DNA of 64,000 nucleotides from Poriferisodalis sp965221945 (GTDB lineage: Bacteria > Actinomycetota > Acidimicrobiia > Acidimicrobiales > Poriferisodalaceae). Made by a program: the position numbers and the translations under genes. Shown piece by piece: positions 1 through 9,300 of this stretch (the stretch's first letter is position 1; each line of letters begins with the position of its first letter). The DNA lies in assembly GCF_965221945.1 (NCBI RefSeq), contig NZ_OZ244925.1, positions 124,001-188,000 on the forward strand. The letters are read 5' to 3'. The notes beneath the pieces are model-generated. The model was not told where the DNA came from and did not search any database. It saw only the letters and a list, made by a program, of their open reading frames with translations.

Positions 1-2
1 CC

Positions 3-632
3 GAGCTCTGCGCGTCGGTGCGTGAGGCACGTGAACCGGCTGTGCTGGTCCTGCGCAACGAACCCGGCACTGACTTCTGTTCGGGCATCAGCTTCGATCC
101 GCTCGAACCCCAGCTCGATCCGGCAGCAGCGCTGGCAGCAGTGAGGAGCCCGGTGATCTGCGCCATCAGCGGCGCTTGCTACGGACCCGGACTCGAGATT
201 GCGCTCGCCAGCGATATCCGTCTGTGCGATCAGACCGCTCGCTTTACAATGCGCGACGCCGTCGATGGCCGGCTCCCGTCCTGGGGAGGCACGCAGCGCC
301 TGCCTCGCGCGGTCGGGGGATCCCGGGCCAGTGCGATGTTGCTGCTGGGAAGCGAGATTGACGCACCGACGGCGCTGACGTGGGGCCTGACGCATGCGGT
401 GGAAGAAGATCTGGACGGAGCCGTCGAGCGCTGGCTTGACGAGCTGGCGGGTGCAGGCCCGCTGGCGCTCGAATTCGCCAAGGAAGCCGTCCACCGGGGT
501 TCGGAGCTTCCCCTCGCCGACGGCCTCCGTCTCGAAGGCGACCTGAATCACCAACTGGCCGCTACCGAAGACCGGGCCGAGGGCCTCGCCGCATTCTTCG
601 ACAAACGCCCGCCCGACTTCGCCGGGCGTTAG
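3..632 (+). CDS. Enoyl-CoA hydratase/isomerase family protein (5' partial)
   Basis: Crotonase-fold enzyme expected to act on acyl-CoA thioesters in fatty-acid or side-chain beta-oxidation. The reading frame is open to the left edge of the window, and family members have roughly 40-60 more residues upstream, so the N-terminus lies outside; the GTG at 18 is unlikely to be the real start. Visible family motifs are the oxyanion-hole region (TDFCSGISF), the GLEIALASDIRL segment carrying the first catalytic Glu, and GGTQRLPRAVGG. At the position of the second catalytic Glu (usually P-E before GGTQRL) the sequence reads R-D, so hydratase chemistry may be altered. The stop codon lies inside the first copy of a 35-bp tandem repeat. 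The CoA-transferase-like and crotonase genes downstream on the same strand suggest a common acyl-CoA pathway. Confidence 0.85.
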   Translation, partial: ELCASVREAREPAVLVLRNEPGTDFCSGISFDPLEPQLDPAAALAAVRSPVICAISGACYGPGLEIALASDIRLCDQTARFTMRDAVDGRLPSWGGTQRLPRAVGGSRASAMLLLGSEIDAPTALTWGLTHAVEEDLDGAVERWLDELAGAGPLALEFAKEAVHRGSELPLADGLRLEGDLNHQLAATEDRAEGLAAFFDKRPPDFAGR

Positions 633-763
633 CCACGCGAAGCATCAGACTCAGTGCAGGGCGTTAGCCATGCGAAGCATCAGACTCAGTGCAGGGCGTT
701 AGCCATGCGAAGCATCAGACTCAGTGCAGGGCGTTAGCCATGCGATGCATCAGACTCAGCGCA
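624..763. repeat. Four tandem copies of a 35-bp repeat
   Basis: The unit begins GGGCGTTAGCCATGCGAAGC and runs 35 bp. Copies start at 624, 659, 694 and 729, with one or a few mismatches in copies 1 and 4. A fifth copy begins at 764 but diverges after GGGCG. The array carries the stop codon of the upstream gene (copy 1) and ends five bases before the ATG of the next gene, so it fills the whole junction. Each copy has a TAG in one frame and short ATG-containing stretches in others. It looks like a slippage-expanded spacer. Confidence 0.95.
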
Positions 764-768
764 GGGCG

Positions 769-1764
769 ATGAGCGACTGGCTGCCACCGGGTCTGTTCGC
801 GTACGGATCTGAGTTGGCCGCGGCCATTGACGGCCGACTGGGTCGCACGATGGTGGGAGACGGGCAAGCGTGGATCGACCTGCCTCGCCGGCTCCGTACT
901 GCCGATGTGCCGAGCGTCCCCGTGCCATGGGGCGGTGGGGCACTTTGCGTCGACCTCGGTCCCGACGACGTCGAGACATGGGAAGGCTTTGCCGAGGTGC
1001 ACCGGGACGAGCCTGACCCCGAAGCCGTAGCCGTTGCCGCGCAGGAATGGCGCTTGCCGGTCACGCCCTATCGCCGGTTGCACGCAGCATCTAGCGGCCA
1101 GCTCGCGGCCCCCGCTGTCAACGAGCCAATTGGCACGACCAGCATCGACGGAGCGAAGGTGGTGGATCTGACCTCGATGTGGGCTGGCCCGCTGTGCACC
1201 GAGCTTCTCGGTCGCGCGGGTGCTGAGGTCCACAAGGTCACTTCCGCAGCCCGACCCGATGGCTTGGCAGGCACACCGATGCACGCAGAGCTGAACGCCC
1301 ACAAGACCGTGGTTGACCTGGATCTGCGGCTCGCAGCAGACCGACGCTCCCTCGACCAGTTGCTGGCGTCCGCCGAGCTGCTGGTTACCTCGCTGTCGCC
1401 GCGGGCGCTTGCCAATCTCGACCTGCTGCCCGAGCAGCTCTGTGTCCGGCACTCCCGCTTGCGCACCATGGCAATCACCGCATTCGAGCCGGACGCGCCT
1501 GAATGTGACTGGATTGCGTACGGCACAGGTGTGCATGCCTCGGCGGGTCTGGGCTGGCTGGACGACGAGCCGCGGGCGCCCGCGTACTCCTATCCCGATC
1601 CGCTCGCCGGACTTCACGCCGCAGCACGCGCGGTGGATCAGCTAGCCGGCACCGCACCACCGCACCAGCGGGTGTCGCTCGCAGGTGCGGTGGCACCGCT
1701 GGCGGCCCGGGCAGCGTGCGCCCTGACCAGGGACGCCCGGACCGATGGGAACAGTCATGGCTGA
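769..1764 (+). CDS. CaiB/BaiF (class III) CoA-transferase family protein, short
   Basis: Likely moves CoA between carboxylic acids. The family signature starts around residue 125 (VVDLTSMWAGPLCTELLGR, followed by GAEVHKV), preceded by a less conserved region. A later PDPLAGLHAA stretch resembles the segment that bears the catalytic Asp in this family. At 331 residues it is shorter than the usual 380-400. The ATG at 769 (MSDWLPPG) was chosen because the alternative start at 724 would be translated from repeat copies. The 3' end overlaps the next gene, so the two are probably translationally coupled. A degenerate or substrate-specialised member is possible. Confidence 0.75.
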   Translation: MSDWLPPGLFAYGSELAAAIDGRLGRTMVGDGQAWIDLPRRLRTADVPSVPVPWGGGALCVDLGPDDVETWEGFAEVHRDEPDPEAVAVAAQEWRLPVTPYRRLHAASSGQLAAPAVNEPIGTTSIDGAKVVDLTSMWAGPLCTELLGRAGAEVHKVTSAARPDGLAGTPMHAELNAHKTVVDLDLRLAADRRSLDQLLASAELLVTSLSPRALANLDLLPEQLCVRHSRLRTMAITAFEPDAPECDWIAYGTGVHASAGLGWLDDEPRAPAYSYPDPLAGLHAAARAVDQLAGTAPPHQRVSLAGAVAPLAARAACALTRDARTDGNSHG

Positions 1765-2479
1765 AGGGGTCCGGCTGGTCTTCGGCCATGACGGTGTGGC
1801 CACGATCACGCTGTGCCATCCGCCGCTCAACATTTACGACCTCGAGATGCGAGACGGGCTGATCGAGGCGATCTCGGCTGTTCGCGACGTGCCAGATGTG
1901 CGCTGCGTGGTGCTCGCCGCCGAGGGCAAGCACTTCAGCGTCGGTGCCGACCTGTCTGAGTTCGGCACGGCAGAGTCCATCCTTGACGCAAGAAGAATCC
2001 GTTGGGACCGCGATCCGTGGCTGCTGCTGCTGCATCTGCCGGTGCCGACGCTGTGTGCTCTGCATGGCTACGCGCTCGGCTCGGGCTTGGAGATGTCGCT
2101 GCTCTGCGACCTTCGCATTGCTAGCGCCGACACGGTCTTGGGCTTGCCGGAGGTGAAGTTCGGCATGCTCCCCGCGGCGGGGGGCACCCAAAGCCTGACC
2201 ACCGCGATCGGACCGGCTGCAGCACTGCCGCTGGTGCTCAGCGGCCGAAACATCGACGCCGTCGAGGCTCATCGTCTCGGCATCGTCTGCGAGGTCGTGC
2301 CGCCCGACGATCTCAATGGTCGGACCGCTGAATTGGCGAGCGAGCTTGCGCGCCTCGACCCTCTCACTGCACGGGCACTCCGTCGCTGCCTACGCGCCGC
2401 CAACGATCTTCCGCTCGATCACGGCCTCGCCACCGAGCGCCGCTGGGCCCGCCTCGTTGCCGCTGGCACAGACGCCTGA
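1757..2479 (+). CDS. Enoyl-CoA hydratase/isomerase family protein
   Basis: Complete crotonase-fold protein of 240 residues. It has the oxyanion-hole motif KHFSVGADLSEF, the GSGLEMSLLCDLRIA segment with the first catalytic Glu, and LGLPEVKFGMLPAAGGTQ with the second, so both acid/base residues of a hydratase are present. This contrasts with the upstream crotonase, where the second is replaced. The ATG at 1757 has GGGA six bases upstream; an ATG at 1745 is also possible. It overlaps the 3' end of the CoA-transferase-like gene, consistent with one operon. The substrate cannot be told from sequence. Confidence 0.88.
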   Translation: MAEGVRLVFGHDGVATITLCHPPLNIYDLEMRDGLIEAISAVRDVPDVRCVVLAAEGKHFSVGADLSEFGTAESILDARRIRWDRDPWLLLLHLPVPTLCALHGYALGSGLEMSLLCDLRIASADTVLGLPEVKFGMLPAAGGTQSLTTAIGPAAALPLVLSGRNIDAVEAHRLGIVCEVVPPDDLNGRTAELASELARLDPLTARALRRCLRAANDLPLDHGLATERRWARLVAAGTDA

Positions 2480-2582
2480 GGGACAATAACCCTGCTAGTG
2501 CTCTTGACTGCCGCTCATCGTCACGCCACCTGAGCGCGCGAGGCAGCCTGCATGGATGCCTGCTTCCAGGCGCGTGCGAGGG

Positions 2583-2613
2583 CTCATGAGTAGTATCGCG
2601 ATATCATGATCTC
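2583..2613. promoter_or_regulatory. Palindromic operator/promoter region of the Doc toxin-antitoxin pair
   Basis: Immediately before the antitoxin ATG lie an 8-bp palindrome CTCATGAG (2583-2590), the 10-bp palindrome TATCGCGATA (2594-2603), ATCATGAT (2603-2610) and a second CTCATG running into the start codon. Clustered palindromes overlapping the start are expected for autoregulation by a ribbon-helix-helix antitoxin. There is no clear Shine-Dalgarno sequence, so the transcript may be leaderless. Confidence 0.6.
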
Positions 2614-2823
2614 ATGACAAGACAGACGACGGTCCGGCTGCCGGACGATCTGGCGCAGGAAGCTGAGGTCGTCGCCCGCGTCCAGGGTTCGAGCATGAAT
2701 CAGCTCATTGTCGACTCGTTGCGCGCCGAGATTGGCCGCGTACGCGCAGACGACGATTTCACTTCCACGGCGAAACGTCTGCTTGAGAGAGATCGCGAGC
2801 TGCTTGAGCGGCTCGCAAGGTGA
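2614..2823 (+). CDS. Ribbon-helix-helix antitoxin of a type II toxin-antitoxin pair
   Basis: Small 69-residue protein. The N-terminal strand and helices (TTVRLPDDLAQEAEVVARVQ, then SSMNQLIVDSLRAEI) fit the ribbon-helix-helix/CopG DNA-binding fold, and the C-terminal charged helix (LLERDRELLERLAR) would be the toxin-binding tail. Its stop overlaps the start of the Fic/Doc toxin by four bases (GTGA), typical of coupled antitoxin-toxin translation. It is expected to bind the palindromes just upstream and repress the operon. Confidence 0.82.
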   Translation: MTRQTTVRLPDDLAQEAEVVARVQGSSMNQLIVDSLRAEIGRVRADDDFTSTAKRLLERDRELLERLAR

Positions 2824-3218
2824 CCCGGTATCTCAGCATCGCTGAGTACCTCTGGCTCGCCGAGCAGGTCACTGGAATTCAGGCTGAAGAGCTATCCAGG
2901 TCTGCCCGCATCGAATTGGCGGATTCGGCGCTGCACGCCCCGCAAGCGAGCTTCGGCGGGACGGATTTCTACCCGGACTTGATGAACAAAGCAGCGGTGC
3001 TCTGCTGGCGCTTGGCACGCAACCATCCGCTGCCAGATGGCAACAAGCGAGCAGCTTGGGCAGCACTTGTCATGTTCATCGATCTCAATGGCGGTCGCTG
3101 GGATCCCGATCCACCCGATGTCGACGACGCAGAACAGACAATGCTCGCCGTGGCAGCTGGGGACATCGACGAAGACTCCCTCGCTGCATGGCTCCGCGAG
3201 CGAGTCACATTCTCCTAA
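2820..3218 (+). CDS. doc: Fic/Doc-family toxin (Doc type)
   Basis: 132-residue Fic-fold protein. The signature is H69-P-L-P-D-G-N-K-R77, close to the Doc consensus HxFx(D/N)xNKR. Doc toxins phosphorylate EF-Tu (known for P1 Doc), whereas classical Fic proteins with HPFxxGNGR AMPylate targets. The presence of NKR instead of NGR favours a Doc-type kinase. The start is the GTG overlapping the antitoxin stop. Length and gene order (antitoxin first) match the family. The pair is probably a stabilising module acquired by transfer. Confidence 0.85.
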   Translation: MTRYLSIAEYLWLAEQVTGIQAEELSRSARIELADSALHAPQASFGGTDFYPDLMNKAAVLCWRLARNHPLPDGNKRAAWAALVMFIDLNGGRWDPDPPDVDDAEQTMLAVAAGDIDEDSLAAWLRERVTFS

Positions 3219-3260
3219 GGGGCTGCGCGGGGGTCACGGAGTGCGAGATGGGCGCTGCGC

Positions 3261-3689
3261 TCAGCGGGAGACGATGCAGAACTCGGAGCCTTCCGGGTCG
3301 GCCATGACGGTGGCGCGGAAGCCGAGGTGACCGTCAGGTTCGGTCTCGGTGCTGGCCGGTACCAGCACGGTCGCGCCGAGCACCACCAGGCGGGCCACCT
3401 CGCTGTCCATGTCACCGGTGAACAGGTCCAGATGCGCCCGCAGTTTCGCCGTCTTGGCCTCGGGCACCCGCTGGATCGTCAGGTGGTTGAGCATGCGAGC
3501 GCTCCCGCCTCCGTCGGACAGGGTGATGTAGGGACGGCCGTTGCCGACGCGTTGCGCGAATCCAAGGGCGGCCTGCCAGAAGTCGGCGATTCGCTCCGGA
3601 TCGGCGCAGTCAATCGTCACGCCAATGGCCCGCAGCTGCGAGCCCGTTTCAGTGGCGTTGTCGGTGGTATCGGGGGCCGATTCGCTCAT
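3261..3689 (-). CDS. VOC (glyoxalase/bleomycin-resistance fold) family protein
   Basis: 142-residue vicinal-oxygen-chelate domain protein. The pattern is a first beta-alpha-beta unit (AIGVTIDCADPERIADFWQA, then LGF) and a C-terminal half with RAHLDLFTGDMDSEVARLV and the ending MADPEGSEFCIV, as in small single-domain VOC enzymes. His and Glu residues at the usual metal positions are visible (HLDLF; EFCIV). It is the third gene of a minus-strand operon, 11 bases after the acetoacetate-decarboxylase-like gene. The substrate is unknown. Confidence 0.85.
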   Translation of the reverse strand: MSESAPDTTDNATETGSQLRAIGVTIDCADPERIADFWQAALGFAQRVGNGRPYITLSDGGGSARMLNHLTIQRVPEAKTAKLRAHLDLFTGDMDSEVARLVVLGATVLVPASTETEPDGHLGFRATVMADPEGSEFCIVSR

Positions 3690-3700
3690 GGCCGCGGACG

Positions 3701-4474
3701 CTACTGGACGCGTTCGGTGCCGTCCGCGGCCGGCTTGGCGGGGTCGCAGACGAATCGGATCGCGGGAATCTCGATGTCCTCAAGCGACACCGAACAGCTC
3801 ACGACCCAGTACGGATCGAGCAGCCGCTGACCCCAGGCCTCAGCATCGAATGCATCGATACGGGCGGCCAGTCGCTCCACGCGGGACGGCATGTGATGTG
3901 TCTCGACCTGGACGAGCCGCAGCCCCAGCGGGGTGTGCGCCAAGTTCATCGAACCGACGTGCTGAAGGTCGCCAACCGACAGCGGATCGGGATCGAGGGC
4001 GCTCACCGCGAGCATCGGCCCAGCGCCGTTTCGACGTGCCGCGCCGTCACCCGCGCCGCCGCTCGAGGCCACCGTCAGGTCGACTCCGTCGTAGTGGCGC
4101 CGCAACGCCACTTCGGCGCGCTGTGCGGGGAATCCGAGTTGAGACCGCAAGCCTGCGACGGCGTCGTCCGTGGTAGCTGCTGCACCGATACAGAACGTTC
4201 GGGCGCGGGCACCGCTGCGGCACACGACCCGAACGGATACGGCACTGAACGCCCCCCATGGTGAGTCGCCCACATCCCAGGCGAGCAGTGACATTGCGGG
4301 CGGCACGATGGGGTGCAGTGCTGGCGGCAGGACTTCCTCGCGGGCGCCGCGCCGCAACTCGGCGACCAGCGAGAGACCGGTGACACCGCCCAGCGTGATG
4401 GGTTCGCTGCCGAACGACTCGATTTCCGCTGCGTCTGCAGCCAACTCGTCGACCGACGCAGTTCCCGAGATCAT
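3701..4474 (-). CDS. Acetoacetate decarboxylase-like fold protein
   Basis: 257-residue protein resembling the acetoacetate decarboxylase (ADC) superfamily. LPPALHPIVPPAMSLLAWDV matches the N-terminal lPPgL region, and LRSQLGFPAQRAEVALRRHY corresponds to the GREtWGfPKKlA region. The Lys-Lys catalytic pair of true ADC (after F-P) is replaced by A-Q, so Schiff-base decarboxylation is doubtful and it may be a hydratase/aldolase-type relative. The start is the ATG at 4474, which overlaps the upstream LLM gene stop by four bases (ATGA). Any longer reading would run back through that gene. Confidence 0.6.
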   Translation of the reverse strand: MISGTASVDELAADAAEIESFGSEPITLGGVTGLSLVAELRRGAREEVLPPALHPIVPPAMSLLAWDVGDSPWGAFSAVSVRVVCRSGARARTFCIGAAATTDDAVAGLRSQLGFPAQRAEVALRRHYDGVDLTVASSGGAGDGAARRNGAGPMLAVSALDPDPLSVGDLQHVGSMNLAHTPLGLRLVQVETHHMPSRVERLAARIDAFDAEAWGQRLLDPYWVVSCSVSLEDIEIPAIRFVCDPAKPAADGTERVQ

Positions 4475-5676
4475 CGGCTCGCCCCGGTGGAGGTCGTTGA
4501 CGAGGTGGCCGCATTCGATTGGCCGACGACGGGAACGGTGGTCGGCGTCAACACTGGCTGTGCCCGTTCGGCCGGGGTTTGGAACTGCGGGATGACCTCG
4601 GTCGCGAACAGTCGCAGGCTGTCGAGTACCTGCTCTTGGGGGATCATTTCCATGGCGTTGAGCAGGAAGTTGATGCCGGTCACGCCGACGTCCTCCCACT
4701 TGCGGATGGTCCGTACGAGGTGGTCGGGATCGCCGATGCCGACGCCTTCGGGCAGGCCCTTGGCTGCGCTCGGGTCGTCGGCCGCAGCGGCGTTGTTCGG
4801 GGCAGCGCGGCTGCGCAGCGCAGCGCCCGCGTTACCGAGTGTCTGGTAGGCCCTCGTCGGGTACGCCTCCCTCGTGAAATACAGGTGCGCGTTGGACATG
4901 CTGAACGCGCCCACCATCGGGAGGCCTAGCGCGGCGGCCTGCCGGTAGTCCTCGTGGCAGTACAGGAAGTTGAGCGTGTGGACCTGGTCGTTCACGAAGC
5001 TGCCGACCGGATCGCAGTTGGCAACCCGGCGGTAGTACTCGACGGTGCGGCGCTCCTGTTCCGCGAACGGTGCGGCGCTCACGCCGAGACAGCCCAAGCC
5101 GCGCTCAGCCGCGTCCAGCTCGGTGCCGGGAGTCGTGACCGTCATCCACATCGGCGGGTGCGGCTCCTGGAACGGCTTGGGGATGACGTTGCGCGCCGGC
5201 ATCTCGAAGCGTGCGCCCTCCCAGCCGAAGTCATCGCTGGTCCACATCTGCGGGATCACCCGCACGAACTCGTCCCAGGTCTTCTTGGTGTCGTCGGGGT
5301 CGGCACAGAATCCGCCCAGCTCGGTCCACGTGCTCGATCGGGCGGTTCCCAGCTCGAGGCGGCCGTTCGAGATGATGTCGAGCGCCGCCGCCCGTTCGGC
5401 GACGCGAATCGGGCTGTTCATCTCCGGCACGCAGACCACAGCGCCATGGCCGACTCGGATGCGTTGCGTCTGTGCCGCCACCGCGGTGAGGAACACCTCC
5501 GGAGCAGGGCAGTGGGAATACTCCTCCAAGAAGTGGTGCTCCACTGCCCAGACGTGGTCGAAGCCCAGCTCGTCGGCCAGACGGCACTGCTCCAGCGCGT
5601 TGTGGTACGTCAACCACTCATTGGCTCGGCTGAACGGGCGCGGCACCGACAGCTCGTAGAAGATCCCGAACTTCAT
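4471..5676 (-). CDS. LLM class flavin-dependent oxidoreductase (luciferase-like)
   Basis: 401-residue bacterial-luciferase-like monooxygenase. The N-terminal strand MKFGIFYEL, then AVEHHFLEEYSHCPAPEVFL and TQRIRVGHGAVVCVP, are characteristic, as is ERAAALDIISNGRLELGTAR. These enzymes use reduced FMN or F420 to oxidise or desulfonate/hydroxylate small molecules. It is the first gene of a three-gene minus-strand operon with the ADC-like and VOC genes. The C-terminal 30 residues (after VIPQFQTP) are a low-complexity Thr/Ser/Pro tail. The substrate cannot be inferred. Confidence 0.9.
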   Translation of the reverse strand: MKFGIFYELSVPRPFSRANEWLTYHNALEQCRLADELGFDHVWAVEHHFLEEYSHCPAPEVFLTAVAAQTQRIRVGHGAVVCVPEMNSPIRVAERAAALDIISNGRLELGTARSSTWTELGGFCADPDDTKKTWDEFVRVIPQMWTSDDFGWEGARFEMPARNVIPKPFQEPHPPMWMTVTTPGTELDAAERGLGCLGVSAAPFAEQERRTVEYYRRVANCDPVGSFVNDQVHTLNFLYCHEDYRQAAALGLPMVGAFSMSNAHLYFTREAYPTRAYQTLGNAGAALRSRAAPNNAAAADDPSAAKGLPEGVGIGDPDHLVRTIRKWEDVGVTGINFLLNAMEMIPQEQVLDSLRLFATEVIPQFQTPAERAQPVLTPTTVPVVGQSNAATSSTTSTGASR

Positions 5677-5744
5677 CGCGCAGTTCTAGCCCACCAACGT
5701 CGGTCGCCGTCGGGGCCTGTGGCCGACTCGGCGAGCGCGTCGTC

Positions 5745-6250
5745 GTGGCCGTTGCCTGCCGAGCCGCTCGAGTTCTCGGTGACGAGAACTATGTCAACGA
5801 GATCATCAACGGCGCCCACGCAAGGGGTCAACGGCTGCGATTGCTCAGCAATCAGAACCCGTGGCACGAATCCGGCTCGGTGCCAGCGGTGCTCGCTCCG
5901 CCGACAGAACGCCCGCTGGCGCGGGTGCTGTGGCGCCGGACGATCGAAGACGGCTTGCTGCGATGGCATGTCATCTTGGGCCCGCGCCGCGTCGGCAAGA
6001 CCACGGTGATGTACCAGACAGTTGCTCGACTGCTTGCCGCTGGCATCGAGCGGTATCGCATCTGGTGGCTGCGTCTCGGTCATCCGCTGCTGATGGATGT
6101 CGCTCTCGGCGACCTGGTGCGAAGCGTGACTGCATTAGCACAGTGCTGCAGCGCGGCTTGGCACCGTTGCGATATCCGCGTGAGGCCGGCCACCTCATCG
6201 AGAACATGGCAGCCGCATCGTTGTGGTATGTGCGGCGATCTTTGGTAGCA
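5745..6250 (+). pseudogene. Remnant of an AAA ATPase / DUF4143-type protein
   Basis: The first part reads as an ATPase N-terminus with Walker A GPRRVGKTT after RWHVIL, followed by RIWWLRLGHPLLMDVALGDL. After about 6130 this frame becomes nonsense, while the next frame (about 6130-6230) reads LRYPREAGHLIENMAAASLW. That stretch resembles the conserved G-x-L-x-E-N segment of the C-terminal DUF4143 domain found in the same ATPase family. The middle (Walker B, arginine finger, linker, roughly 200 residues) is absent. The simplest reading is a large internal deletion that joined N- and C-terminal pieces out of frame. Confidence 0.65.
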
Positions 6251-6339
6251 GTTGCTACAGTTTGAATCTGCTCTAAGGACTGTCGCCGCTCATCGAGTAG
6301 CCGTATTCACGGGGAACCGTTCTTCGGTTTGGAGGAAGT

Positions 6340-9300
6340 GTGAGGCATCGTGTGCGCGGCCTAGGTGAGGGTTGCACCGGGAGGTCTAGGTCCGGCCTCG
6401 CAGGACGCACGACCTCGTCTGCCGCTCTTGCGGTCAAGGGCGCGTTTGTGGCCGTCGTTCTCGTCGGCGTCCTGTTGCCCCACCCGGCAAGCGCTCAGTC
6501 GTCGCCGTCGGTAGCGCTCACCCTCTCGTCCAGCCAAGCGGCGCCGGGCACGGCCATCGCCGTCACGATGTCGTTCGCGGGCTTGGAGGCTGATTCCGAC
6601 GGCTCCGACATCGACTACGTCTTCCGGGTTGACGTGGTCGGGGCCGACGAGTGCGAGGACCAGGCCGGAGGCCAAGGACTGGGCGTCGACCGCTACATGT
6701 ACAAGGTGGACGAGGACCCCGAAGTCCGCACCGGGACTGTCTCCGCCGACTGCCCGGCCGGCGACTACGCCATCAAGGCTGTCATAGCGTCGGCGGCGAA
6801 CGTGGAACTGGCATCGGCCAGCGCGAGCTTCACCATTGGCGAGACCGCCGCTGATGAGGAAGCCCCCCCCCCCCCTGAGGGCGAGGCGTGTTCTGAGAGC
6901 GGCGATGGCCCAACGCCGACGACAGTGGAGGTTGAGGCCGTTCCCATAGTGGTCGAGTCCACCGCGCAGGAGTACTTCGTGCTCTACGTGCTGCACGATC
7001 TGGACGGCAGCGAGGTGGAGGTTCCGGTCTCGGTGACGCGCGGGGCGGCGGGCACGACCACCCTCGCCGAGAACATCGCGGCGCTTCCCAAGGAGCGCTA
7101 CCGGGTCAGGAAGTTCTTCGTCGCCGACCCGGCCGACGTCGACGGCGACTGCATCGACGACATCACCGAACTCGCAGACCCAGTGGGCATGAACCCGGTG
7201 AACCCCGCCGCCGCTGTCGGATTCAACGACGGCGCCGTGATCGTTCCCGATCGGAGCACACTCGAGAGGATCGCCGGCCAGTACCTCAAGTTCATTCTGC
7301 TCGGCATGGACACCGACAACCCGCGTCTCTACTTCATGAACAGCAGGACGCATCCGCTGCATGGTTCGTTCCTGAGTACGTTAGGCCTCGAGGAGGGCAG
7401 CGGGTTTGTCGGCGGCTTGATCTCACATCACTCGGAAGTCGTTGGTCCTCATGGCAGTCCCGGCGTCTACAGCTACTTCCTGGTTCCCAGGCAACCCTTC
7501 AGCGTTGTGGATCGCATTCATACGATCCTCGCGGCCAACATGCCGCTGCTTGAGGACGATCTGGTCCATTACATGTCGAACCACGCACTGGTGAACGTTC
7601 AGCACGAGTTGGCGTCCTATGAGGCGTCCCGAATCGGGCGAGTGTTCGAACGAGACATCTACCCGTCGCGCTTGCTCTCGTTGAACCCGGGTGAAGGGTA
7701 TGGCTATCTGCGGGTGATGGAACCCGGCCAGCGTCCCAATCCCCGCGATGTGGTGATCTACAAGGCACTGCCCAACGAGCTTCCCCGCGTCGCCGGCATC
7801 ATCACCACCGTCCCCCAGACGCCCTTGTCGCATGTGAACCTACGCGCCGTTCAGCACGGCGTTCCCAACGCCTACGTGCGCGGAGTCCTCGAAGACAACG
7901 ACATCAAGGGTCTCATCGGCGGCTACGTCCGCTATGAGGTGACTGCGGACGGATACTCGATCCGCAAGGCCACCCGCGCGGAGGTCGATGCTCACTTCGC
8001 GTCCTCGCGACCCGCCGTGAAGCAGTCGCCGCAACGGGACTTGTCGGTCACTGAGATCAAGCCTCTCAGTGCGGTCGGCTTCGACGACTGGGAGGCCTTC
8101 GGCGTCAAGGCGGCCAATGTGGCCGTGCTGGGGACGCTGGGCTTTCCGGCGGGAACGGTCCCCGATGGCTTTGCGGTCCCATTCTATTTCTACGACGAGT
8201 TCATGAAGCACAACGGCTTCTACGACGACATCGAAGAGATGCTGGCCGACTCCGATTTCCAAACGGACTACGCCACCCAGGAGTCCAAGCTCAAGAAGCT
8301 GCGCAAAGCCATCAAGAAGGGGGAGACGCCCCAATGGATCGTCGACGCTCTGACCGACATGCACGCGGAGTTTCCCGCGGGGACCTCGCTGCGCTACCGA
8401 TCCAGCACCAATAACGAGGACCTACCCGGGTTCAACGGCGCAGGGCTGTATGACTCCAAGACCCAGCATGCCGACGAGACCGAAGAAGATGGCATCGACA
8501 AGTCCCTCAAGCAGGTGTACGCCAGCCTGTGGAACTTCCGGGCCTTCGTCGAACGCGATTTCCATCGCGTCGATCACCTGGCGGCGGCGATGGGGGTCCT
8601 GGTCCATCCCAACTATTCCGACGAGTTGGCCAACGGCGTCGCCGTCAGCTTCGACCCCGTCCGCGGCAGGTCCGACAGATATTACGTCAACACTCAGATC
8701 GGCGAGGATCTGGTCACTAATCCCGAGGCACACTCGACGCCAGAGGAGGTATTGCTGTATTCCGGGGGAGGGTTCACCATCCTGGCGATCTCCAACCAGG
8801 CGGAACCAGGGCAACTCCTCATGACCCAAGTCCAACTGGATCAGTTGCGCCGGCACCTCACCACGATCCACAATAAGTTCGACAATCTGTACAACCCGGC
8901 ATCCGGTGAGTCGTTCGCCATGGAGATCGAGTTCAAGATCACCAGCGCGAACATCCTGGCGATCAAGCAGGCCCGCCCGTGGGTGTTCGGCCCAGCCGAG
9001 GCGTCCGGCAGCTCGGGAACTGTGGCCCTGTCGTTGGCGCAGCCCCGGGTCGGTGCCGTCCTGAGCGCCGCCCTCACCGACCCGGACAGCGTCGCGGGCG
9101 TCGCCGCCTGGGAATGGCACCGCTCTCCGTACGGCCAGGTTGGCTGGGTGCTCATCGACGGCGCGACGTCGGCCGCCTATACACCGGTGACGGCCGATGT
9201 TGGCAGCTATCTGAGGGCCACCGCCTCCTACACCGACGGGCAAGGCAACAGCAAGAGCGCAGAACGCGTATCGGACAATGTGGTGCAGGGGCTGCCCGTG

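Noticed and set aside
721..1617. Long antisense open frame opposite the CoA-transferase-like gene
   Set aside because: A high-GC shadow frame without motifs; the plus-strand product carries clear family sequence.
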